A DNA stretch of 64,000 nucleotides, from positions 10,255,128-10,319,127 of the forward strand of contig CM057481.1 in NCBI GenBank assembly GCA_030035585.1. The letters run 5' to 3'. This DNA comes from Dugong dugon (Eukaryota > Chordata > Mammalia > Sirenia > Dugongidae). How positions within the stretch are numbered: the first letter of the stretch is position 1; each line of letters begins with the position of its first letter. Position numbers and translations under genes: made by a program. The notes under the pieces are model-generated. The model saw nothing but the letters and a program-made list of their open reading frames with translations. It was not told the DNA's origin and ran no database searches. Below are positions 55,938 through 64,000 of this stretch, in pieces.

Positions 55938-56148
55938 GCCCCTGGGTGGTGCAGATGATTAGCACACTCAACTCCTAACCAAAAGATTGGTGGTTCAAGT
56001 CCACCCTGAGGCACCTTGGAAGAAAGACAGGGATGGTGATCTCCATCCCCAGAATCAGCCTTTGAAAACCCTGTGGAGCACAGTTCTGCTCTGACACACA
56101 TGGGGTCGCCATGAGTCAGAGTCAACTCGAGGACAGCTGGTAACTGGT
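55938..56148 (+). repeat. AfroSINE (type B)
   Basis: Sense copy 'agcccctgggtggtgcagatg' to 'gtcgccatgagtcagagtcaactcgaggacagctgg'. AAAAGGAGC occurs at 55931-55939 and 56149-56157, a probable target duplication overlapping the head. Confidence 0.95.
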
Positions 56149-56157
56149 AAAAGGAGC

Positions 56158-56975
56158 AAATCAGGAGAACTTGCCTTGTGCTTCTCCTAGGATAAATGTG
56201 AGGATCAGATGTTACCCACGCCACACACCTGGGAGTGTTATTTCTCAATTTAAGTTAGTTGCTGTAGTCAAGCCTTCTATGAGAGACTCCTCCAGGACTG
56301 CAGGAACATTTTCAGAGCCCGGCCATAAGCACTGTACATTTTGGTTTAACCTATTACAGTGGCAACTTAGAAATGTGTTTGCCTCTCCCAGCCCCACCCT
56401 AACCTCCAATCCATTGAATCATGAACCATCTGCTGCAAAATAGCAACCTACAGTCAGAACGGAGGGGTAGAGAATTTCCCTGCTGGAACTCTCTTTATCA
56501 GAACATGTTGTCTTTGGCTGTGGAGACCTTCTGTTTTTGGAAAAGGGCGAGGGAGCACCCCATTGAACAGGCGGCGTTTTAACAAGTCAGATCTGCCCTG
56601 TTGTGCTCCAACCCGCCGGGTTTACATTTCCTTTGACACGTGTAAAGGGGCCCCCTTTTCCCACCTGCCAGGCAGCTCTGTCTGCACCGGCAGTATCTGT
56701 TCAGTGTCCCCGGCAGAGGCACAGAGCACCCATTTCCTGTGTCTGCATTATCCATGCCTGTTATGGCCATGTTGTTTTAGCTGCCAGCAGTGATGAGCTT
56801 TGAGTTTTTGGCTCATTTACTAGGCCGGATTCCCTCATGGAAACTCCTGCTTGTTCTGGAACATTTTTCATTCCAGTCCCAAAGTCCCCACACCCAGAGA
56901 TCTCTGTGTGTGTCCATTGTAGGTGGTCCCTCCCAAGCCTGGGTCCCTCACTTTGAGGTGGGCTTCTTCTGGTCA
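56158..56975. other. Unique intron 2 sequence
   Basis: No gene or recognised repeat; moderately GC-rich with some CpG near 56560-56640. Confidence 0.45.
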
Positions 56976-56977
56976 CC

Positions 56978-57192
56978 AGAGACCAGTGTTTCTCAAGCCC
57001 AGGGACATTGGCCAATGTCTGGAGTTGATTTAATTGTCATGCGTGGGGTGGGGGGGTGCTACAGGTATCCAATGGTTAGAGGCCGGGCACGTTGTCAAAC
57101 ATCCTACAGTGCACAGGACGACAGGCAGTTACCGCGTCCAAAATGTCAGTGGTGGCAAGGTTCAGAAACCCTGCCAGAGACTGAGTCTGAAA
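56978..57192 (+). repeat. hAT-Charlie-type non-autonomous DNA transposon
   Basis: Sense copy of the family at 9660: 'gaccagtgtttctcaagcccagggacattggccaatgtctggag', 'ggtgctacaggtatcc', 'catcctacagtgcacaggac' and the end 'ggttcagaaaccctg'. Confidence 0.8.
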
Positions 57193-57244
57193 CTTGTCCA
57201 CTTGGGCACGTGTACCCCACACACTGTGAATCTAACATTAAGTG

Positions 57245-57520
57245 AAGCAGGATAGAATACTGGCTAAAGTATGGGGAGTTTTGGAACGAAATAGACCAGA
57301 TCTGGATTGACATTCTGAGTTTACCACGGACCTGAGTTCAATTTTTGGGACTCCACTCCTTAGCTGTGTGACCTTCAGCAAGGTGTTACCCTCTCTGAGC
57401 CTCAGGTTTCCTCATCTGTAAAAAGGGGGCAAGAATCCTTACCCTTGGGTGTGTAGCAGTGCCTTAAAGCCCCCCTCACAGTGCCGAGCTCATAGCAAAC
57501 ACGCTATTCATTCACTGATA
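57245..57520 (+). repeat. MIR (near full length)
   Basis: Sense MIR: 'ccttagctgtgtgaccttcagcaaggtg', 'taccctctctgagcctcaggtttcctcatctgtaaaa' and 'cacagtgccgagctcatagc'. Confidence 0.9.
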
Positions 57521-57670
57521 AACAAAGGTGTGTTGAGGTACTGTTATGTGCTGCGTGCGGGTGAATGTGTCGATGAACAGGGCAGAGAGAGATCCCTCTG
57601 TCAGGGAGCTTACTGTCTTTTGGGAGGAGACAGACACAAGAGAAAGAAACAAGGTAGTAAGTGACACCAT
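57521..57670 (+). repeat. L2 LINE fragment
   Basis: 'aacaaaggtgtgttgaggtactgttatgtgctgcg' followed by 'cctctgtcagggagcttactgtc' and 'gagacagacacaagag' is the L2 3' order. Confidence 0.65.
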
Positions 57671-58030
57671 CCATCACATGGGGAGAGTGGAGCAGGGAGG
57701 AGAGGTGGGCGGTGGGGAGCAATGGAAGGGATGCGGCTCTCTCCTCCCTCAAGAGGCATCCTCTTCTTCGGGTTTTTTCTTGTAGTCACTTGTTTCCCCC
57801 TCCCCCCCTTACAGTCGTGCCCAGGTGTACTGATGACTGGTGGGGGTGTAGGTCGTGGTATGTGGTCAGTGCTGACAAGGACACCTGCCTCTGGCCTCTC
57901 CAGTCAACTGCTGACCAGACCCCTGTAGATGTTCTGCATTTCTGCTTTGGAATCCTTCCTTTCAGTGCCCTCCTGTCCTTCTGTGTAGAGTAAGAAAGGG
58001 CAAAACGTATGTTTTAACCCCACCTAACAG

Positions 58031-58245
58031 TGAGGTCCCTGGGTGGTGCGAATGGTTGGCGCTCAACTACTAACCTAAAGGTTGGGTGGTTCAAACCCAC
58101 CTGGTGGCACCACAGAAGAAAGCCTTGTTGATCTGCTTGTATAAAGATTGAAGCCAAGAAAACCCTATGGAGCAGTTCTACTCTGTAACACATGGGGTCG
58201 CCGTGTGTCAGAATGGACAGGCAGGCAACAGGTTTGGGGTTTTGT
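58031..58245 (+). repeat. AfroSINE (type B)
   Basis: Sense copy 'gaggtccctgggtggtgcgaatgg' to 'tcgccgtgtgtcagaatggacaggcaggcaacagg', with a TTTGG/GTT-rich end. Confidence 0.94.
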
Positions 58246-58439
58246 TGGTGTTGTTTTTACCTAAAGGTATAAATCTGCAGTCAAAGAGCCACTTAGTCAT
58301 TAGTCCTAAAACTGAGCAAATGTTTCCTCTCTCCTTAACTGGATTTAAACTCCTAGGAGGCAGGAGCTGGGTCTCATCTTGTTGAAACCTTTCTGTAATG
58401 AGTGATTTGCGTATAAATAGTAGATGCGGTCCTCCTGGT

Positions 58440-58640
58440 AGATAGAAAGAGCTCAGGCTTTGGAACCAAACAGATCTGGGTCTGAATTCTACCCATCCAA
58501 GTCTCTTAGGCCTCCCTGAGCCTCAGTTTTCTCATCAGTACAATGGGGATAAGCGTTCACCTTGCACTGTGATTGTGAGGATCAAGAGAAAACCCATCAA
58601 AAGTGCTAAGCACAGGCCAGCACATAACGGACCTCCGAGA
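58440..58640 (+). repeat. MIR
   Basis: Sense MIR: 'gagctcaggctttggaacc', 'ctgggtctgaattctaccc', 'cctccctgagcctcagttttctcatcagtacaatggggataa', 'gtgctaagcacaggcc'. Confidence 0.88.
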
Positions 58641-58899
58641 TCTAAGGGACGAACTTCCTCCCCTCCCTGACCTCATACTTCCTCAAGTTCAGCAGTCACT
58701 CAGGAAGACCCAAAACAAGGGATTTGTAATGGTAGAGCCCATCTAGTATGGCTCACCTCTTTTTTTCTCAAGCTGTGAGAGAAGAAAACCTGCAGCTCTG
58801 GGAAAATTTTCAGTCAATACATAGTCAACCCCACTTATGTCACAAACATGAAACTGAAATTCAGGTGTGGGTGTCTGGCCTGTCTTCGTTGATCATAAT

Positions 58900-59375
58900 A
58901 CCCAGCTGATGAGAGCGTGGGAAAATTGAGCTATGATATACCTTTCTCTTGAATAATAAAGTTGAACAGCCTGTTTGGAGGTCAGTTTGGTAGCATCTAT
59001 CAAACATTAAAAGGTTTATGTCCTTTTAGACCAAGGATTTCTTCTAAAGAAATCTACCTGCCTTATCATCACAAATGCACAAAGGATGTTCCCCGAGGCA
59101 ACTTCTGTAATAACCGGACTCTGGAAACAACTTTAATGTCCATTGGCTGGGGACTGATTGAATCAGGGTGGTCCGACGTGACCTTGGAACACTTAACTCT
59201 GCAGACACTAGAAAGAAGGAATGACCTTTGAGCGATGGAGGTGTTTTGGAAAACTAGACAGAGGTGGTGGTTGCACAACATTGTGAACGGCCTAAAGCCA
59301 CTGAGTTGTTCACTTTAAAAAGTCTGGTTTGATGTTATGGGAACTTCACCACAATAAAAATTTTTTTTTTAAAGA
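58900..59375 (+). repeat. Old L1 3' region
   Basis: Sense ancient L1: 'gaacagcctgtttggaggtcagtttggtagcatc', 'ctggaaacaactttaatgtccattggctggggac', 'ggtggttgcacaacattgtg' and 'cactgagttgttcactttaaaa', with an A/T-rich end. Confidence 0.85.
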
Positions 59376-59384
59376 ATGAGTTTT

Positions 59385-59552
59385 ATATACTAACGTGGAA
59401 AGATATCTTGTTGAGTGAAAACGAGAAAACACTTGTTTCCTGTGAATGTTAGCAAATGCATCAAAAAAGCCTGGAAAGATGTAGAACACAGTGAACAGTG
59501 GTTACTCCTGGGAAGTGGACTTGGGAAGTAGGGGGACTTGTAGTTAATTCCA
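59385..59552 (+). repeat. Old L1 fragment, left of AfroSINE
   Basis: 'cgtggaaagatatcttgttgagtg', 'gaacagtggttactcctgggaag' and 'gggggacttgtag' are another ancient L1 segment; it continues past the SINE at 59778 ('cccttttgtaatgtatgg'). Confidence 0.7.
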
Positions 59553-59768
59553 AGGAGCCCTGGTGATGCAGTGGTTAAGCACTCAGCTGCTAACCTAAAG
59601 GTCAGCAGTTCGAACCCTCCAGCTGCTCCTCAGGAGAACGATGTGGCAGTCTACGTCTGTAAAGATTTACAGCCTTGGAAACCCTTTGGGGCAGTTCTCC
59701 TCTGTCCTATAGGGTTGCTGTGAGTTGGAATTGACTTGAAGGCCGCAGCTTTGGTTTCTGGTTTGTCC
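59553..59768 (+). repeat. AfroSINE (type A) with TSD
   Basis: Full-length copy flanked by a perfect 9-bp duplication TTAATTCCA (59544-59552 and 59769-59777), inserted into an old L1. It contains the long-form segment 'caggagaacgatgtggcagtctacg'. Confidence 0.97.
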
Positions 59769-59777
59769 TTAATTCCA

Positions 59778-60640
59778 TACCCTTTTGTAATGTATGGAAA
59801 TTTGAAGTTAGCATAAATTACTTTGAAACTGGTGGTATGGAGTTTGACATTGGTGGGGGACTGAAAATACAGTGGGGTGGGTTGTTGATTCTCTCAAGTG
59901 AAAGTGGAAACTCTCGTTCTGAATCTTCCTTTTCATGTTTTTCTTTCTTTCTGCTCTTTGACTCCCACCCCGCTGGCACCAGAACCACAGCCTGGAGGGA
60001 GTGACGCAATGACTCACTGCGCTCGTTTTGACCTTTCAGTGCCTGTGGTCAATCCCGTGGTTAATTGATTCTCTCAGTACCAAGGATCTGCGTGCATGAG
60101 GAGTCTGGTCACTGTTTAAGGGCCTGTTTTTCGAGACATCACAAGGATTTGGGAGGCCCTTGTTAGTGAGCTGCATGTTTGGTGCATGCACTTTGTTGAT
60201 CTCCTAGTAAGCTGGTCCAGTGATGCTGATGAGTTCATTAGGGAACCAGGAGCTGTGCTGGCCTGAGGATCTCCTGTTGCTCCTTGCAAACAGTGCCAGC
60301 TTCCTGCTCCCTCACCGCTGTGCTACTACCCTGAAGCCCCTTGGCGGTTTCCTTTTACAATGTCCGTTTATCCATTCTTCCTAGATTATACGAATTTGCA
60401 AACTAGGGCAAAAATCACCTATAATATTATCACAAAAACAAAATAATTTTGTGGCATTCTGTTCCTATCTTTGCTCATGTGTGCTTTTTTTGCATAATTA
60501 CGAAGTGTTTATATAGACTTTAATCCTCATTTTATTTTTACTTATATCAAAAGCATTTTTTAGCTGTTAAATCATCTCAGAATTGTTACAATAGTTGGAT
60601 AATATTTCATCAAGCTGGTGAATTATAACTCATTTAACAT
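59778..60640. other. Unique sequence with AT-rich right part
   Basis: No gene. The AT-rich part 60365-60640 resembles ancient L1-type sequence ('ggcattctgttcctatctttgctcatg'). Confidence 0.4.
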
Positions 60641-60656
60641 TGCCCTTAGCTTGGAT

Positions 60657-60817
60657 TAAAAAAAAAGCCACTGCTGTTGAGTCAATTCCGACTCATAGTG
60701 ACCCTATAGGACAGAGCAGAACTGCCTTATAGGGTTTCCAAGGAGCAGCTGGTGGATTCAAACTGCCGACCTTTTGGTTAGCAGCCAAGCACTTAACCAC
60801 TGCACCACCAGGGCTCT
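60657..60817 (-). repeat. AfroSINE (type A) with TSD
   Basis: Antisense copy, close to consensus, flanked by a perfect 11-bp duplication TTAGCTTGGAT (60646-60656 and 60818-60828). An A-run (60658-60666) lies at the tail end. Confidence 0.97.
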
Positions 60818-60944
60818 TTAGCTTGGATGGTTCTCTTTAAAATGTCTTTACTTTCTTGAATTTTATTGTTGAATCTCAATATTTGGAAGCTACCTTAAAA
60901 TGTCTTAGTGATGATGATTTAGATGTCATATGCAAAATTTGCTC

Positions 60945-61345
60945 CTGCCTGCAGGAAGTTCATAATTCAGAGCAGATGGCCAATAACTATATAATGTGAT
61001 TATTGCTATAGCGGAAGTATGTCCAGATTGCTCTGGGAGAAGGTGGGAGAACATTGGTGAGGGCTTCCTGGAGGAGGTGATGTTTGAGTTGTGTCCTGAG
61101 GACCGTTAGGAGTTAGCCAGCTGGGAAGTGAAAGAAAAGTATTCTGGGCAGAGAAGAATGCTTAAAGGAGGAAGCACAGAGGGAGGGCTCATGGGTGAGT
61201 GGTAGGAGGAGGTGATCCTAGATCTGTAGATAGGTAGACTGCAGTCAGATTACAAGAGGCTTTCTGTACCAGAGCAGGAACTTCATACTGAAGGCCACAG
61301 GGAGCCATGACAGAGAGCACTTGCTAAATAAGAACGAGGTTTTGA
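60945..61345 (+). repeat. L2 LINE 3' fragment
   Basis: Sense L2: 'cctgcctgcaggaagttcataattcagagcag', 'agggcttcctggaggaggtgatgtttgag', 'gagaagaatgcttaaaggagg' and 'catactgaaggccacagggagcc'. Confidence 0.85.
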
Positions 61346-61614
61346 GTATAGCAATACTGCATTGCTTTGGCAGAGTTTCCAATAAGTGTGTTGAAATCTT
61401 CTAGGATGAAGACTGAATATGGTGCACTCAACTTTCTTCCTGATCATTTGCATTTGTCATGACAATGAATGATGAATAGTATGGTGATAGCGTGTTTCAG
61501 GCACAGAGGTGGACATTGTTTTATTACACCACCCAGTATCTACCAGGGCCTCTTCAGAAAATTAAGAACTACCTCAAAGACGGAGATCATTTGCTGCCAA
61601 GATGGTATTTAGTA

Positions 61615-62120
61615 TCTGTATTAGTTAGGACTTTTTGAGTTGCTGGAATCCCAGCTGATATTAAAGTAAACAGAAAGGGAAATATATTAGGCCGTGTAAC
61701 GAAAACACCCAAGAGTGGCTTTTCCGGCTTCAGGCACAGTGGGATCCGGGCACTCAAAGCTTGCTCACTCCCTCCCTTCCTCTCCCACCCCTGGTCTCTC
61801 CTGCTTCATCTTCCGTGTGTCCTTGCGTTCTCTCCTTCAGCAGACAGACTTTTTTCCATGTGACCAGAGTTACTGCAAGAAGCTCCTACTTAGGTTACCT
61901 CTTGAGCTCATGAGTGCAAAAGAAGAAAAGACTCTTCGTCTCTTTCTCCCATGAATCATGTAGCAAATCTCAGGAAACACTCTGATTGGCTATACTTGGG
62001 ATATATCCCCATCCTGAACCAGGGTGGTGGAATACTCTGAATGGTCAGGACTGGGCGCTCTCACCTAAACCATGTGAAAGGTGGTACCCAAGGATAATGG
62101 GATTCTGTTCCTAGAAGGAG
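61615..62120. repeat. Old interspersed repeat, family unresolved
   Basis: 'gttgctggaatcccagctgatattaaagtaaacagaaagggaaatatattaggccgtgtaacg' and 'gtggcttttccggcttcaggcacagtggg' resemble a mammal-wide LTR- or LINE-derived repeat read in antisense. I cannot name the family with confidence. Confidence 0.45.
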
Positions 62121-62145
62121 GGGAAGGGAGGGAGTACTGAATGTA

Positions 62146-62175
62146 TTTTTTTTTTTTTTTTTAAAAAAAAAAAAA
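62146..62175. repeat. T17A13 homopolymer pair
   Basis: Seventeen T directly followed by thirteen A, a near-perfect inverted repeat, 361 bp before exon 3. It may be the trace of two opposed poly-A tails. Confidence 0.9.
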
Positions 62176-62535
62176 GGACATCCACTACTGTTCTGCAGAG
62201 GGGGAGTTTTCCACTGGAAGAAAACAGCACCAGTAGCTTATCTGAGCGCTGCCTTTGTGCGTGAGTTTGGCCTGGCATATTCTGGTGCGGTGGTACATTT
62301 GGTACCAAGGCTGCACAGGACGGATACTCCCAGCACGTGTGCGAAAGTAGCCTGCTGTCCAATTTTCCTTAGCACGTAGGCTCGAGATGATGCCTGCTTC
62401 CCAAAGGCCTTGTCACAGTGTCCTCCCTTTCTTGTGAATGTATGATTTATGTTCTGTTAGTGGCAGGAAGCTGCTCAGATGACCCACCCAGTCCTGCTGC
62501 TGCCCCTGTGATGGTTTGTTTTTCTCATTGTTCAG
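62176..62535. other. Intron 2 end before exon 3
   Basis: No repeat or gene recognised. It ends in a T-rich tract and TTGTTCAG acceptor. Confidence 0.6.
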
Positions 62536-62706
62536 CGCTCCATCAGCTTCCGCAGTGAGAGCCGGCCTGACATCCTTGCCCCCCGACCCTGGTCCAGAAA
62601 TGCCACCCCCTCAAGCACAAAACGAAGAGACAGCAAGCTGTGGAGTGAGACCTTTGACGTGTGTGTCAATCAGATGCTCACATCCAAGGAAATCAAACGT
62701 CAAGAG
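62536..62706 (+). CDS. ARHGEF3: ARHGEF3 coding exon 3, residues 69-125
   Basis: Encodes 57 residues starting RSISFRSESRPDILAPRPWS, with a TKRRDSKLWSETF block near residues 97-109 and ending KEIKRQE. This is the third coding segment of ARHGEF3 and runs up to the beginning of the DH (RhoGEF) domain, which is encoded by later exons outside the window. The acceptor is TTGTTTTTCTCATTGTTCAG|CGC and the donor GAG|GTAGGC; both junctions are phase 0. The segment is rich in Ser/Arg and has several possible basophilic phosphorylation sites (RSIS, KRRDS). It completes the N-terminal 125 residues, which are reported to be sufficient for inhibition of mTORC2 by XPLN. It carries no stop or frameshift, so the gene looks intact here. 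Confidence 0.97.
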
Positions 62707-63002
62707 GTAGGCTAGGGGCCCATGGAATTGGCGATGTGTTTTGAACAAAGGCAAACAAAGAAGCCACACTGTGGCCCATGCCATGGTCCCCAAATCATTT
62801 CTTCATTGCATTTGTAGAAGGAGGACAAATGGGGGTGTCAGGGCTTGTGGAAGGAACTGAGAAACCAGCGTCCAGCTGGGTGGGAACTGATGTGAAAATC
62901 TGAAATTACTAAGAAGAGGAATTAGGAAGTGCCTGCGTAGGATCCTGGAGTTCACGAAGATAATCACTTTAGTTACATTTTGGTGGTAACTTCTAACAGG
63001 TT

Positions 63003-63205
63003 GACCGGTTGCCATTGAGTTGATTCTGACACACGGGACGCCATGTGTGTCAGAATAGAACTGTGCTCAGTGGTGTTTTCAGTAGCTGATTTTTCAGAAG
63101 TAGATCATCTGCTCTTTTCTTCCAAGGTGCCTCTGGGTGGACTCAAACTCCAACCTTTTGGTTAACAGCGAAGCACATTAGCCATTTCACCACCTAGGGA
63201 CTCCA
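63003..63205 (-). repeat. AfroSINE (type B)
   Basis: Antisense copy 'ggttgccattgagttgattctgac' to 'cattagccatttcaccacctagggactcc', about 300 bp after exon 3. Full length but moderately diverged. Confidence 0.94.
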
Positions 63206-63354
63206 GCAGCTTCTAGGATATTTTTAAATATTCAGTTTATGAAACTTTGATTGATTTAGCTTTGTGGAAAACTTATTTTCTATGGAATTAGGTTATTTTC
63301 ATTCCCTGTAAGGTTTCTGTATCGATAGCCCTAAGTGGCTATTGTAATATTATC

Positions 63355-63420
63355 TGTTATAAAGGCCTTGCTGTGTGCCAGGCTCTGCTAAACACTTCTT
63401 ATATGCATCATCTAGGGAAG
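63355..63420 (-). repeat. MIR trace
   Basis: 'ccttgctgtgtgccaggctctgctaaacacttcttatatgc' is the antisense MIR end. Confidence 0.65.
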
Positions 63421-63424
63421 ATTC

Positions 63425-64000
63425 TCGGGGTATATATTTTTTGTGGAGAACCTGACATTGGCAAAAGGGGGTACTTGAAAGTTTCCTAGATTCTTTTTGA
63501 TTCAGCAGTTCTTTTCTAAGAATTTATCTGCCAGGCCTACCTGTGTACATGTGAAAAGCTGTATGTGCAAGGTTATTTACTGCGGTAATGTGTATAAATA
63601 TACTAGTGTGAAAAGAGCCTGACATCTCTTACTAGAGGCTGCTTAAATAATGAGTGTCCGTGCATGGAATACTACACAGCTGTAGAAATACATGAAGAAG
63701 TGCTGATACAGATGTATGGCTAGGTGGACAAAGCAAGACATGAAGTAGGGTACATTATTTGCTGCCGTTATATAAAAAAGAAAGAAGAATGTATGGGTGT
63801 GTGTATGTACACATTAGCTTGTAGAACCATAAAATATTTCTGGAAGGACATACAAGGAAATGGCAAGGTCATTGCCTTCTGGGAGGGGATCTGGGTGGCT
63901 AGAGGAAGGAGATGGAAGGGAAAGCTTACACCACGTGCCCACTTGTGCACTTTAAATTCTGAACCAGGTAAATGCATTATCTATCGAAAACTGAATAAAG
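63425..64000 (+). repeat. Old L1 3' region, runs off window
   Basis: 'ttcagcagttcttttctaagaatttatctgc', 'gtgcaaggttatttactgcggtaatg', 'catggaatactacacagctgtagaaatacatgaag' and 'ggtcattgccttctgggagggg' give an ancient L1 ORF2-end/3' region in sense. No intact frame. Confidence 0.8.

Larger units (their letters stand above)
42953..62535 (+). other. ARHGEF3: ARHGEF3 intron 2
   Basis: A 19.6-kb intron from GTAAGA to TTGTTCAG. It is richer in AfroSINE and L1 3' ends than intron 1. No other exon is supported. A stretch of 53830-54200 and much of 44760-45950 contains no repeat that I recognise. Confidence 0.9.
62707..64000 (+). other. ARHGEF3: ARHGEF3 intron 3 (start)
   Basis: Begins GTAGGC and runs beyond the window. 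It contains an AfroSINE (63003-63205), a small MIR trace (63355-63420) and an old L1 segment (63425-64000). No further exon lies in the window. Confidence 0.9.

Noticed and set aside
1..64000. CRISPR arrays, operons, phage or plasmid systems
   Set aside because: The regular repeats present are SINEs, microsatellites and one minisatellite; gene structure, splice sites and repeat content are mammalian.

Overview
This window is nuclear genomic DNA of a placental mammal, almost certainly an afrotherian (an elephant fits best; a sirenian or hyrax cannot be excluded). The evidence is about 29 full or partial copies of the tRNA-derived AfroSINE, an RTE-type LINE fragment whose 3' end resembles the AfroSINE tail, a second tRNA-Gly-headed SINE family, and much older MIR, L2, L1 and hAT relics shared by mammals. 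Coding density is very low and introns are long. No prokaryotic, viral or plasmid gene organisation was seen.

Only one protein-coding gene can be supported: the 5' part of ARHGEF3 (XPLN, a RhoA/RhoB guanine nucleotide exchange factor) on the + strand. Exon 1 (coding 16077-16172, 32 codons) lies in a CpG island. Exon 2 is 42845-42952 (36 codons) and exon 3 is 62536-62706 (57 codons). All three exon-exon joins are phase 0 with canonical GT/AG sites. Together they encode residues 1-125; the rest of the gene, including the DH and PH domains, lies beyond the right edge.

Layout. 1-15.4 kb is the upstream flank (intronic for any transcript starting further upstream): MIR/L2 relics, two solo LTRs, an RTE copy split by one of them, and a dense SINE nest at 14.0-14.9 kb. 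15.4-16.2 kb is a CpG island with a C-rich minisatellite (six units, 15462-15676), GC boxes and the first coding exon. 16.2-42.8 kb is intron 1. 43.0-62.5 kb is intron 2, with two multi-copy L1 3'-end blocks (49.7-50.7 and 54.75-55.47 kb). 62.7-64.0 kb is the start of intron 3.

No convincing undescribed gene system is visible. The observations most worth following are the promoter minisatellite, three CAGCTG E-boxes spaced exactly 10 bp apart in intron 2, the AfroSINE-RTE fusion at about 7.53 kb, the tRNA-Gly SINE family, and several repeat-poor islands that could be conserved regulatory DNA. Subfamily names for old repeats come from memory of consensus sequences, so repeat edges are approximate (about 5-20 bp) unless target-site duplications are given.
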